A DNA stretch of 64,000 bases, taken from the NCBI RefSeq assembly GCF_014250685.1, contig NZ_JACFAJ010000010.1, positions 1-64,000 of the forward strand, read 5' to 3'. The stretch is from Cetobacterium sp. 2A (GTDB taxonomy: Bacteria > Fusobacteriota > Fusobacteriia > Fusobacteriales > Fusobacteriaceae). Below are positions 27,601 through 35,341 of this stretch, piece by piece. The notes beneath the pieces were generated by a model that saw only the letters and a list, made by a program, of their open reading frames with translations, was not told where the DNA came from and made no database searches. Numbering within the stretch: position 1 is the stretch's first letter; each line of letters opens with the position of its first letter. A program made the translations under genes and the position numbers.

Positions 27601-27876
27601 TTAAATTTTTTTATAAATATCTCCTCTATTCCCTGCTAATAAAACCTCTATTATAATTAATTCCCCATCAACTACTTTATATATAATTCTATAATCCCTT
27701 ATTCTCATTCTAAATAAATCTTTATATCCCTTTAACAACTTTACATCTATATTACAATTGCCTCTTTCAATAGATATTATATTTTCTACAAATATTTCTC
27801 GAATATTTTCATTTTTAGTAAAAAATTTATCTGATTTTTTAGAATAAGCAAACTCCAATTCTTTTTTTATAGCCAT
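27601..27876 (-). CDS. RelE/ParE-family toxin
   Basis: This 91-residue protein with the RelE fold has VKLLKGYKDLFRMRIRDYRI then IYKVVDGELIIIEVLLAGNR. The Arg-rich strand and final hydrophobic strand are those of RelE/StbE-type ribosome-dependent mRNA interferases or ParE-like gyrase toxins. Its start overlaps the stop of the antitoxin gene (TAATG). The two form a toxin-antitoxin operon, probably stabilising the plasmid. Which target it hits cannot be told from sequence alone. Confidence 0.85.
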   Translation of the reverse strand: MAIKKELEFAYSKKSDKFFTKNENIREIFVENIISIERGNCNIDVKLLKGYKDLFRMRIRDYRIIYKVVDGELIIIEVLLAGNRGDIYKKI

Positions 27877-28136
27877 TAAATTTTTATCCTTTTTCTTTTA
27901 ACTATCTTTAGATCATCATCACTTAATTTAGATAGTTCTTTAACTATATCATTTGTTTCATCACTAGAGGCTTCAGAAAAATTCGTTAATCTATAATAAG
28001 GATCTGCTTTCTTTTCTTCTAAAATTTTATTTACACCCTCTCTTATCAATTCACTTACATTACTACCGAATATTTTTGACAAATGTTTTAATTCTTCTAT
28101 TATTTTATCATCTAATCTTATATTTATACTTTTCAT
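27876..28136 (-). CDS. Ribbon-helix-helix antitoxin
   Basis: The product has 86 residues from ATG 28136 behind AGGAGGT; a longer in-frame start lacks this site and would cover the operator. The N-terminus MKSINIRLDDKIIEELKHLS with GSNVSELIREGV is a ribbon-helix-helix DNA-binding domain. The acidic C-terminal part would wrap the toxin. It is translationally coupled to the toxin gene and should repress the operon together with it. Confidence 0.85.
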   Translation of the reverse strand: MKSINIRLDDKIIEELKHLSKIFGSNVSELIREGVNKILEEKKADPYYRLTNFSEASSDETNDIVKELSKLSDDDLKIVKRKRIKI

Positions 28137-28162
28137 ATATTTACCTCCTATATTTCTATATA

Positions 28163-28179
28163 GTATATACTGTATATAC
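28163..28179. promoter_or_regulatory. Operator of RelE/RHH operon
   Basis: Two copies of the palindrome GTATATAC (28163-28170 and 28172-28179) are separated by one T, 26 bp before the antitoxin start. Paired short palindromes suit ribbon-helix-helix dimers. Confidence 0.6.
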
Positions 28180-28348
28180 AAATATATCAATATATTCCTT
28201 TTAACTTTTAAATAATATAATCATAATAGTGTAGTATGATTATAAATCTTACCAATATTTCTATAATATTAAAATATTTTTATTTTAATATTGATGAGTT
28301 TCTATTCATATTAGTCTAAATATATTTTGAAATTAAATTTCATCTCAT
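28180..28348. other. Intergenic region with two inverted repeats
   Basis: TATAATCAT/ATGATTATA arms lie near 28216-28244. AATATTAAAATA/TATTTTAATATT arms with a TTTT loop lie at 28265-28292. No gene is seen. The second repeat could terminate or isolate the divergent operons. Confidence 0.5.
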
Positions 28349-28377
28349 TTGACATACACATAAATAATGTGTATAAT
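28349..28377 (+). promoter_or_regulatory. hicAB promoter with embedded operator
   Basis: TTGACA (28349-28354) and TATAAT (28372-28377) have a 17-bp spacer. TACACAT-AAATA-ATGTGTA (28355-28373) fills the spacer as a palindrome, so HicB binding there would block RNA polymerase. Confidence 0.75.
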
Positions 28378-28395
28378 AACAATGAGGTGAACGAC

Positions 28396-28578
28396 ATGTC
28401 ATACAACTCAAAAGACCTCATTCAGTTATTAAAAAATAATAATTGGATTTTGGATAGGATTAATGGGTCTCATCATATTTTTGTCAAAGGGAGTCTAACT
28501 ATTTCAGTTCCACACCCTAGAAAAGATATGAAAAAAGGAACATATTTTTCTATTCTTAAGGCTGCGGGATTGAAATAA
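28396..28578 (+). CDS. hicA: HicA mRNA interferase toxin
   Basis: The product has 60 residues from ATG 28396 behind GAGGTG. It has the dsRBD-like HicA fold with the GSHHIF motif holding the catalytic His, followed by VPHPRKDMKKGTYFSILKAA. HicA toxins cleave mRNA in a translation-independent manner. The hicB gene follows 43 bp later and the promoter carries a palindrome. The frame upstream of ATG 28396 covers the promoter and is not coding. Confidence 0.88.
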   Translation: MSYNSKDLIQLLKNNNWILDRINGSHHIFVKGSLTISVPHPRKDMKKGTYFSILKAAGLK

Positions 28579-28621
28579 TCCCGCTTTAACCTTTGTATTT
28601 TAATTTATGCGAGGTGAAACA

Positions 28622-29020
28622 ATGAAAAAAGACAAATATATCTATCCTGCAATATTTGAAGAAGAAGATGGTGGTTTTAATATATCTTTTCCAGATTTAC
28701 CTGGTGCATTAACGTATGGTGATACTCTAGAAGAGGCCTTATTTATGGCAAAAGATTGTTTAGGATTGTATCTTTATTCTTTAGAATCTAGAAATATTGA
28801 TATTCCTAACGAAAGTAAGCCACAAGATATTAAAGTTGAACCTACAAGTTTTGTTCAACTAATAGAAGTCTTTATGGCTCCAATTAGAGATGATGAAAAT
28901 AATAAATCTGTTAGAAGAAATGTAACCTTGCCAAAATGGTTAAATGAATTAGCAAAAAAAAATAAGATTAATGTTTCCGCTATTCTTGAAGCTAGTTTAA
29001 AAATGAAATTAGGAATATAA
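28622..29020 (+). CDS. hicB: HicB antitoxin
   Basis: The product has 132 residues from ATG 28622 (GAGGTG site). The RNase H-like N-terminal domain (YPAIFEEEDGGFNISFPDLP, LEEALFMAKDCLGLYLYSL) is the HicA-binding part. The C-terminal part (RRNVTLPKWLNELAKKNKIN, SAILEASLKMKL) is a ribbon-helix-helix that would bind the hicAB operator. The toxin-first gene order is usual for HicAB. An orphan relative lies at 14542-14913. Confidence 0.9.
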   Translation: MKKDKYIYPAIFEEEDGGFNISFPDLPGALTYGDTLEEALFMAKDCLGLYLYSLESRNIDIPNESKPQDIKVEPTSFVQLIEVFMAPIRDDENNKSVRRNVTLPKWLNELAKKNKINVSAILEASLKMKLGI

Positions 29021-29049
29021 AAAAATGAAGGGGATTCCCTTCATTTTTT
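29020..29049. terminator. Terminator after hicAB
   Basis: AAAAATGAAGGG and CCCTTCATTTTT pair across GATT, with T-runs in both directions. It also overlaps the end of the opposite-strand small gene. Confidence 0.75.
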
Positions 29050-29241
29050 TAAACTCAGCACTCGTCTTAATTTCCATTCATTGTTTATTTTTTCAAATAC
29101 TTTTACTTCTCTATTTTTGTTTAATTTGTCTATTAACTCCTCTACTATTATATCTTCATCCTGTAAAGAATTTACTATTTTTTCAAATATTATCGTACCT
29201 TTATTTTCTAGTAACAAAATTCTATATTGAATCTCTTCCAT
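29041..29241 (-). CDS. Small protein encoded after serine recombinase
   Basis: This 66-residue protein starts MEEIQYRILLLENKGTIIFE, with mixed charged residues and a predicted alpha/beta make-up. No family is recognised. ATG 29241 lies one base after the stop of the recombinase gene (TAATATG), indicating coupling. It may be an accessory protein of the recombinase. The start two codons upstream in the longer frame (TTG) is less likely. Confidence 0.5.
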   Translation of the reverse strand: MEEIQYRILLLENKGTIIFEKIVNSLQDEDIIVEELIDKLNKNREVKVFEKINNEWKLRRVLSLKK

Positions 29242-29242
29242 A

Positions 29243-29797
29243 TTAATCAACCTCTTTTTTTTGTAAGTTTAACCATTTGTCTAATGTTGGTCTTGAAATA
29301 TTATAAAATTTTGCTACCTTTACTTTTTTAAATTCAAAATTTATCATTGTTTCTTTTAAATCTTTTGGTATCTCTTTTTTAGGTTTTTTATATTTACCTT
29401 TCTCTTTTGCTATAGCAATTCCTTCTCGCTGTCTCTCCAAAAGAATCTCTCTCTCAAATGTAGCTATCCCACCAATCACTGTCAACATAAGTTTGCCAGC
29501 AGGTGAAGATGTATCTATACTTTCTTTCAAACTTTTAAAAGTTGCTCCTTTAGCTGTTATAGATTCTGTTATTTCTAATAAATCTTTTGTATTCCTAGCC
29601 AGTCTAGAAAATTCAGATACAATTACGACATCTCCTTTTCTTATAAAATTAAGCATTTCTTTAAGTTTTGTTCTATCTGTATTTTTTCCAGATTTTTTAT
29701 CTATAAAAATTTCTTCTGCTCCATTTTCTTGAAGCGATCTAATTTGTCTTTCTTCATTTTGATCTATTGTTGAAACTCTTGCATATCCAACTTTCAC
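29243..29797 (-). CDS. Serine recombinase (resolvase/invertase family)
   Basis: This 184-residue protein starts at GTG 29797 with an AAAGGGGA site. The N-terminus KVGYARVSTIDQNEERQ contains the nucleophilic Ser. EFSRLARNTKDL carries the conserved Arg residues, and GGIATFEREILLERQREG is the E-helix. The C-terminal HTH (KVAKFYNISRPTLDKWL) fits Hin/Gin/Tn3-resolvase-type proteins. It probably resolves plasmid multimers or transposon cointegrates, or inverts a segment. Possible crossover sites would lie in the AT-rich stretch upstream. Confidence 0.92.
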   Translation of the reverse strand: MKVGYARVSTIDQNEERQIRSLQENGAEEIFIDKKSGKNTDRTKLKEMLNFIRKGDVVIVSEFSRLARNTKDLLEITESITAKGATFKSLKESIDTSSPAGKLMLTVIGGIATFEREILLERQREGIAIAKEKGKYKKPKKEIPKDLKETMINFEFKKVKVAKFYNISRPTLDKWLNLQKKEVD

Positions 29798-29975
29798 ATT
29801 TTCCCCTTTTTATTTTTATTTTACATTTTTTGTAATAAATAGTCAATGACTTAAGTTACAAAGAGTAAATTTATACAAATTACAAAGTTAGTTTACATAA
29901 CAACTATGTTTGTTTGATATGAGCAAAATAGGGTCTACCTTGTTTTACAGTTTTCAATAAATTTAAAATTCAAAA
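29798..29975. other. AT-rich region upstream of serine recombinase
   Basis: No gene is seen. TTACATTTTTTGTAA near 29821, and several TTACAAA/TTTGTAA-like half sites to about 29900, could be recombinase binding (res-like) sites. Confidence 0.35.
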
Positions 29976-30022
29976 AATAAAAAGAAGTTCTTTAGCTACA
30001 GACTAAAAAACTTCTTTTTATT
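29976..30022. terminator. Terminator after 30024 gene
   Basis: AATAAAAAGAAGTT and AACTTCTTTTTATT pair, with inner TTTAG/CTAAA pairs, and flank a short loop. It is positioned to end minus-strand transcription from the gene at 30024. Confidence 0.65.
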
Positions 30023-30023
30023 C

Positions 30024-30527
30024 TTATTTGTCTTCCACTTTTCTTACTACATACACTAAATGTTCTTCGTTTAATTCTCTATTATTTTTATATAAATTTC
30101 TTATATATCCCAATCTTAAATGACCCTCTAATAAATGATGCGGATTCCCTAACATTTCATTATTTTTAACTAAAATACTTTTTTTATTTTTTAAAATTAT
30201 TATTGGAGAAGGCCAAGTCCCATTTTTATAAATATACTTTTGCAAAAATGAAGATGGTTTATCTAAAATTTGTAAGCCTAATGGATCAATGATATGTTCC
30301 ATCTTATAAGAATTTATTTCATTTATAATTTTTTTGTTATTCCATTTTTCTAAAGAAAATTTAAATTTATCAAACTGGAGAAAAAAATAATCATCTATTT
30401 GATCATTATGCCTATATAACCATTCTTCCAGTACTTCTTTTGGCCAATTTGGCAAAATGTTATGTATTCGCTCAAAATATCCTTCAAAACTCTCATTTTC
30501 ATTTTTATATAAATCCATTTCTTTCAT
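30024..30527 (-). CDS. Hypothetical protein with ParB-like LLEGHLRLGY motif
   Basis: The protein has about 167 residues from ATG 30527 (MKEMDLYKNENESFEGYFER), just after the end of the broken tag gene. A longer frame to 30581 has a good AGGAGT site but would overlap the former tag C-terminus. The motif NPHHLLEGHLRLGYIRNLYK recalls the ParB/Srx-type GHxR motif, but the rest is not recognised. The N-terminus has LPNWPKEVLEEWLYRHNDQI. It has no signal peptide or membrane segment. Confidence 0.55.
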   Translation of the reverse strand: MKEMDLYKNENESFEGYFERIHNILPNWPKEVLEEWLYRHNDQIDDYFFLQFDKFKFSLEKWNNKKIINEINSYKMEHIIDPLGLQILDKPSSFLQKYIYKNGTWPSPIIILKNKKSILVKNNEMLGNPHHLLEGHLRLGYIRNLYKNNRELNEEHLVYVVRKVEDK

Positions 30528-30531
30528 AAAC

Positions 30532-31097
30532 TTATACACTTCTATTTTTATCATAAAGAAAACAGGTCGTAAGATGATCATTTACCACTCCTATTGCTTG
30601 CATGAAAGCATACACTATTGTTGATCCTACAAACTTAAATCCTAGTCTTTACTAATCCTATCTGAAAGTAGAGTTGTCGCAGGTAAATCTTGTACACTTT
30701 TCCAGTGTCCAATGATAGGTGTATTGTTCACATAACTCCAAATAAAAGAATCGAAACTGCCATATTCATCTTTAATATCAAGAAACAGTCTGGCGTTATT
30801 AATAGCAGATTTAATTTTCAATCTATTTCTTATTATCCCTTCATTTTGCATTAGTTCTTCAATTTTTTCATCGTTATAAAGAATTATTTTTTTGGGATCA
30901 AAATTATCAAAAGATTTTCGATATGCTTCTCTTTTTTTTAGAACTGTTATCCATGAAAGTCCTGCCTGCATAGTTTCTAAAATCAACATCTCAAATAGTA
31001 TGTTATCATCATGTACTGGTCGCCCCCATTGATTATCATGATAATCAATATATATTTGTGTGTCTCCAACCCATCCACACCTTGATTTGCTACTCAT
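30532..31097 (-). pseudogene. tag: Frameshifted 3-methyladenine DNA glycosylase I
   Basis: The open part (31097 to 30642) encodes Tag: SRCGWVGDTQIYIDYHDNQW with zinc-ligand Cys and His, ETMQAGLSWITVLKKREAYR, and a GIIRNRLKIKSAINNA helix region. A stop occurs after SDRISKD. In another frame the expected end follows at once (GFKFVGSTIVYAFMQAIGVV then NDHLTTC), holding the remaining zinc ligands. Net loss of about ten bases at the junction removes LKKR and shifts the frame. The product would lack the zinc site and is probably inactive. The role in intact form is base excision of alkylated adenine. Confidence 0.8.
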
Positions 31098-31317
31098 TTT
31101 ATTATCTCCTTTTTTAAATTTCTAACCATAGTTTACTGAATTTTTTCATATTTTTTAATTTGTTCTCAAAATCTATAAATTGTTTGTTTTAATCGGTGGT
31201 AAGGCATATATTTTGTTCGTCTTTTAGATTTTCTTAATATTCTTAATTTACTATTTTTCCAACTATAACTTCATATATCTTTTTAGTAGCAATACAATAT
31301 ATAACCTCTATTATGAA

Positions 31318-31520
31318 CTACCAAATATCTGACTTATTAAGTATTGAATCTTTAAGAATTTCCTGTAGTAATTTCATACTCTGAACTTGATATTCTGTGA
31401 TGAAATCTTGAATAATTTTTTTCTAGATTCAGAAATTGTTCTTTTTCTTGTCATAGAAAACTCCTAGATTTTAATGATATTACACCATTAATCTAGAAGA
31501 TTTGCAATTACTATTTATAT
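31318..31520 (-). pseudogene. IS256-family transposase 5' relic
   Basis: From ATG 31454 the minus strand reads MTRKRTISESRKK. After a one-base shift in an A-run it continues IIQDFITEYQVQSMKLLQE and ILKDS, matching the N-terminus of IS256-type transposases. It then stops. The region upstream, to 31520, matches 1370-1430. The rest of the element is missing or unrecognisable. Confidence 0.55.
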
Positions 31521-31909
31521 AAAATTATTTGTTTTCAATGTGGCAGTTATTAGTTTGTTTTTATTAGGAACATATAAATTTTATTATAAAGAAACCAAAA
31601 AAATATAGAAATAGTTAGAGATATTATAAGAGAAGATGAAAAATATTTATGGAATAAAAAAGATAGGTAGTTTGTATAGCAGTGTTTCAGAAATTTCTAT
31701 ATTTTTGATAGGATAGATAGCAAAAATGGTATAATGAAAAAGAAAAGAGAGGATTGATACAACATAATCCTCTCTTTTCTTTTTCATTGTCATAATTCTT
31801 GTTTCTTCATTCTAACTTTAGACATTTTTAGATTATCTTTTCTCCACAATAATCTTCTATTGATTTTTGATATTTTTTAGTGTAATTAAATTAATAATAA
31901 GAGTTACTA
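31521..31909. other. Intergenic region with strong terminator
   Basis: A hairpin with 23-base perfect arms (31733-31755 and 31766-31788) is the main feature. Sequence at 31860-31905 resembles the promoter region of the AbrB relic near 23.35 kb. No gene is seen. Confidence 0.5.
31733..31788. terminator. 23-bp-stem terminator
   Basis: The stem includes AAAAGAGAGGATT and AATCCTCTCTTTT and has a 10-nt loop. T-rich tails occur on both strands. Confidence 0.75.
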
Positions 31910-32218
31910 CTATACCGAAGTAACTTCTTTCAAATAAATTAGTGGAGATTCATCGTCTTCTAATATAGAGCAATATTCTTTAAATTCACATGTTTTGGGA
32001 ATTTTATCTAACGCTATTGATGCTGACTCCATAGAATCCCACCAAATTAACTCTATCCATTTATTTCCTATACAATCTTTTGAAAGTGAACGTTTTATAA
32101 ATCCATTAACTTCTCGTTTTAATGCCTCTTCAAAAGCTTTAGATAATTTTAGTATTTTTTCCTCGGTAACTTCCTTTTTAATTTTAAATGTAAGCATTTC
32201 AATAATATTGTTATTCAT
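31910..32218 (-). CDS. Dimeric alpha/beta-barrel protein (ABM-like)
   Basis: This 102-residue protein has the length and strand-helix order of the ferredoxin-like ABM/NIPSNAP superfamily. It opens with a strand (NIIEMLTFKIKKEVTEEKIL), then a long helix, GFIKRSLSKD, KWIELIWWDSMESASIALDK and a final strand. Members range from monooxygenases to stress proteins, and the substrate cannot be told. A consensus family motif is weak, so this is a fold-level call. It is followed on the minus strand by a region without terminator. Confidence 0.5.
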   Translation of the reverse strand: MNNNIIEMLTFKIKKEVTEEKILKLSKAFEEALKREVNGFIKRSLSKDCIGNKWIELIWWDSMESASIALDKIPKTCEFKEYCSILEDDESPLIYLKEVTSV

Positions 32219-32412
32219 TAAGATTCTCCCTCTAAAAAATGATATTTTTATAATAATGTAAAATTTTATAAACTATTGCATTATTATAAATTGTCTACAA
32301 TTTAATCTGCAATATTTTTTATTAGATTTGATAGAAAGTTTTAATTTAAATTGCAGATTCATTTTTTTAAACATATAATTATTACAAGCACTAGCCTCCC
32401 CCGGCTATTATT

Positions 32413-32472
32413 AGCTCTATATATTAATAAAGTCATCTATATATATAGATGACTTTATTAATATATAGAGCT
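32413..32472. repeat. 60-bp perfect palindrome
   Basis: Bases 32413-32442 and 32443-32472 are exact reverse complements with no spacer. The outer ends are AGCTCTATATATTAATAAAG and its complement, and the centre is CTATATATATAG. A CTTTTTC tract follows. It may be a bidirectional terminator, but its size and lack of loop make it a cruciform candidate that SbcCD-type nucleases would attack. Confidence 0.85.
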
Positions 32473-32566
32473 CTTTTTCAAGGTTATAAATAATTTTATT
32501 TTTATTAAAAATTTCCAGATAGTTTTCTCTCACAATCAACTAATAAAATTTTCAAGAGGTTACAAT

Positions 32567-33112
32567 ATGAATATCAAATATAATGACGAAAATATTGAGG
32601 TTTTACTACTTAAATTTAAACCAATATTCTTATATTTTTCGAAAAAATTTTATATTAACGGATTTACTAAAGAAGATATTTTTCAAGAAGCTCAACTAGC
32701 CTTTCTTAAAGCTATAAAATATTACGATCCAACCAGAAATATTAATTTAAATACATTTATTTTTTTCTGTATTAACAGAAAACTTGTAGTTTTAATAACT
32801 AAACATAATAATAAAACAAATTTTATTAATTCTAATTTAAAATTTTCAAGTGATTATATTCAAAATTTTAGAAGTAAAAATTTAACTTGTGAACATCAGC
32901 TTATCATTAAGGAATTCATAAATAATATTATGTTATATGCCTCGTTAAATTTTACAGATTTAGAATTTAAAGTTTTTCAATTAATGGCAAAAGAATTTCA
33001 TTATTTAGAAATTGCAAAAATGTTGAAACTCGAAGTAAAATCAATAGATAATGCAATTCAAAGAATTAGAAAAAAATTAAATAAAAATTTTAATTATAAC
33101 AATATTTTTTAA
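32567..33112 (+). CDS. Sigma-70-family factor (SigH-like)
   Basis: This 181-residue protein has region 2 at about residues 15-70 (FTKEDIFQEAQLAFLKAIKY then NTFIFFCINRKL). Region 4 near the C-terminus (FTDLEFKVFQLMAKEFHYLE, IAKMLKLEVKSIDNAIQRIR) has a clear HTH. It lacks regions 1 and 3, like small group 3 sigma factors or SigH/ComX-type proteins. It is probably an alternative sigma factor directing plasmid or envelope genes. No anti-sigma gene is seen; a small lipoprotein gene follows 30 bp later. Confidence 0.8.
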   Translation: MNIKYNDENIEVLLLKFKPIFLYFSKKFYINGFTKEDIFQEAQLAFLKAIKYYDPTRNINLNTFIFFCINRKLVVLITKHNNKTNFINSNLKFSSDYIQNFRSKNLTCEHQLIIKEFINNIMLYASLNFTDLEFKVFQLMAKEFHYLEIAKMLKLEVKSIDNAIQRIRKKLNKNFNYNNIF

Positions 33113-33142
33113 AGTTCTTATAAAGGACTAGGAGGTGGTATA

Positions 33143-33304
33143 ATGAAAAAAACGATATTAATAGGAGTGGTTATTTTATTTCAAGGATGCTCATCTTTTA
33201 TACGAAAAGAAAGTAAGAAAGAAGAATTAAAAAAATTAAACCACAAAATAAATATTAGTGAAAAAATAAAAAATGAAAATTTAGAATTTATAATTTTATG
33301 TTAA
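33143..33304 (+). CDS. Small lipoprotein
   Basis: This 53-residue protein starts at ATG 33143 behind GGAGGTGG. MKKTILIGVVILFQGCSSFI has a lipobox with Cys at about position 16. The remainder is short and Lys/Glu-rich (KESKKEELKKLNHKINISEK), probably helical. It resembles small lysis-type or regulatory lipoproteins in size but no family is recognised. It lies directly after the sigma-factor gene and is likely co-transcribed. Confidence 0.6.
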   Translation: MKKTILIGVVILFQGCSSFIRKESKKEELKKLNHKINISEKIKNENLEFIILC

Positions 33305-33393
33305 ACTTCAAAATAAATATTAATATAAAAATATATTGTAGATTAAAGAAATTAAAATTATACTAAATGAGTTTCATAAAATAAGGAGGGGTT

Positions 33394-34299
33394 ATGTTAA
33401 TTTTTGGATTATTGTTAATTATTATTGTTTTAATATGTTTAAATGTAAGAATAGTATCTCAATCTCAAGCCTATGTAATAGAAAGACTAGGTGCATTTAA
33501 AGCTACATGGGGTGTTGGAATTAATGTTTTGATTCCGTTTGTTGATAGAATAGCGAAAAAGGTATCTTTAAAGGAACAAATATTTGATTTCCCACCACAA
33601 CCTGTAATTACAAAAGATAATGTTACTATGCAAATTGATACTGTTGTTTATTTTCAAATAGTTGATCCAAAACTTTATGCATATGGAATAGAGTATCCAA
33701 CAAGTGCAATAGAAAACCTAACAGCGACAACTTTGAGAAATATAATAGGTGAAATGGAATTAGATGCAACTCTAACTTCAAGAGATGTTATTAACACAAA
33801 GATGAGAGCCGTATTAGACGAAGCAACTGATCCATGGGGAATAAAGATAAATAGAGTATAACTTAAAAATATTTTACCTCCAAAAGAGATACAAATAGCT
33901 ATGGAAAGACAGATGAAAGCTGAAAGAGAAAGAAGAGAAGCAATATTGATAGCAGAGGGTCAAAAAAGATCAGCGATTTTAGTTGCAGAAGGACAAAAAG
34001 AATCTGAAATATTAAGAGCCGAAGCGGAAAAGTTAGCAACTATATTAAGAGCTGATGGTCAAAAAGAGGCTACGATTAAAGGTGCTGAAGCAGAATCAGA
34101 GGCTATAGTAGCTCTTCAAAGGGCTAAAGCAGAAGGAATAAAAGCTTTAAATGAAGCTATGATAACAAAGGAAGTACTAACTTTAAAAGGAATGGAAACT
34201 TTTGAAAAAGTTGCAGATGGGCAATCAACTAAGTTAATAATCCCTTCAGAAATTCAAAATTTAGTAAATTTTAGTTCGATATTTAAAGAAACTAAATAA
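33394..34299 (+). pseudogene. SPFH/stomatin-like gene with one nonsense codon
   Basis: The frame runs from an N-terminal membrane segment (MLIFGLLLIIIVLICLNVRI) and the SPFH/Band 7 domain (QAYVIERLGAFKATWGVGIN, TRDVINTKMRAVLDEATDPW) to GIKINRV. A TAA follows at 33859-33861. The same frame continues without shift as LKNILPPKEIQIAMERQMKA and the coiled coil with repeated ILVAEGQK to 34299. A GAA-to-TAA change would explain it. Full length would be 301 residues, usual for QmcA/stomatin proteins that organise membrane microdomains. The NfeD-type partner is absent. Confidence 0.8.
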
Positions 34300-34350
34300 C
34301 GAAAGAGATTTATTAAAAATTAAAGTTTAATACCCACTCGTAAAAAAATT

Positions 34351-34394
34351 AAAAATGAAGAGGACTCTTAATATTAAGAGTCCTCTTCATTTTT
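34351..34394. terminator. 44-bp perfect palindrome terminator
   Basis: Arms 34351-34372 and 34373-34394 are exact reverse complements without a loop, with the core GAGGACTCTTAAT and its complement and A5/T5 ends. It serves the SPFH gene and the convergent aqpZ gene. Confidence 0.8.
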
Positions 34395-34419
34395 TGATTA
34401 GAAAAATTCTGTTTATCTA

Positions 34420-35109
34420 TTACTTTTTCTCTAGTAATAAATTATATAGAACAGCAGCTATTATCGCTCCTAAAATAGGAGCTACCCAAAATATATATAA
34501 TTGCGAAAGAGCTTCACCACCAGCTACTATAGCAACTGCTGTACTTCTTGCAGGGTTTACTGATGTATTTGTAACAGGAATACTTATTAAATGAATTAAA
34601 GTTAATCCCAAACCAATAGCTATTGGAGCAAATCCTTTAGGGGCTTTTTCAGATGTTGATCCAAGAATTATAAATAAAAACATCATAGACATCACTATTT
34701 CACAAACAATTCCTGATACAAAAGAGTATTTATTTGGAGAAAGATTTCCAATTGTATTTAAAGCAAACCCATTATTCAAATCAAAACTAGGAAGTCCTGA
34801 TGCTATCAAAAATAAGATATAAGCACCTACGATTCCACCAATGACTTGACTAATTATATAAGGAATAACTTCATTTTTATTAAATCTACCTGCTACAGTT
34901 AACCCAATAGTAACTGCAGGATTTAAGTGACATCCTGATATATGTCCAATTGCATATGCCATCGTCAAAACAGTTAATCCAAATGCTAACGCGACACCTA
35001 CAAACCCTATTCCTAATTCAGGATAAGAAGCCGCTAAAACAGCACTTCCGCATCCTCCTAACACAAGCCAAAATGTCCCTAAAAATTCTGCAAATAATTT
35101 TTTCTTCAT
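34420..35109 (-). CDS. aqpZ: Aquaporin Z
   Basis: This 229-residue MIP-family water channel starts at ATG 35109 (GAGGAG upstream); a longer frame has no site. It has six membrane spans with the two half-helix motifs [10 protein letters not shown] and [10 protein letters not shown]. The N-terminus [20 protein letters not shown] is typical of AqpZ. The selectivity filter looks water-type, with His in GHISGCHL and Arg after the second NPA. It mediates osmotic water flow across the inner membrane. It stands alone and is read toward the palindromic terminator. Confidence 0.93.
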   Translation of the reverse strand: MKKKLFAEFLGTFWLVLGGCGSAVLAASYPELGIGFVGVALAFGLTVLTMAYAIGHISGCHLNPAVTIGLTVAGRFNKNEVIPYIISQVIGGIVGAYILFLIASGLPSFDLNNGFALNTIGNLSPNKYSFVSGIVCEIVMSMMFLFIILGSTSEKAPKGFAPIAIGLGLTLIHLISIPVTNTSVNPARSTAVAIVAGGEALSQLYIFWVAPILGAIIAAVLYNLLLEKK

Positions 35110-35341
35110 ATTTATTGTTTCTCCTCTATGTAATTTATTTTTATAACTACCACTTATTAAATTAACTTTAATATATAACATGAAATTAATAATAACCTTT
35201 ATTTTTAGCATCTGCAATTTGTTTTTTATCATAATAAGTCTTTTGATAATTTATTGGTTACAAAGAATTTAAAAAAAAAACAACTAAAACTCTTTATTCA
35301 AAAAGAGAATTAGCTGTTTAAAATTTTATTATATTCAAAAT

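Noticed and set aside
29025-29246. Plus-strand hydrophobic open frame
   Set aside because: It lies opposite the small gene after the serine recombinase and has no ribosome binding site; a shadow frame.
33143-33304. Lysis protein of a prophage
   Set aside because: The small lipoprotein resembles plasmid lysis proteins in size only, and no phage genes are nearby.
34950-35165. Plus-strand frame opposite aqpZ
   Set aside because: No start signal; it mirrors the aquaporin coding sequence.
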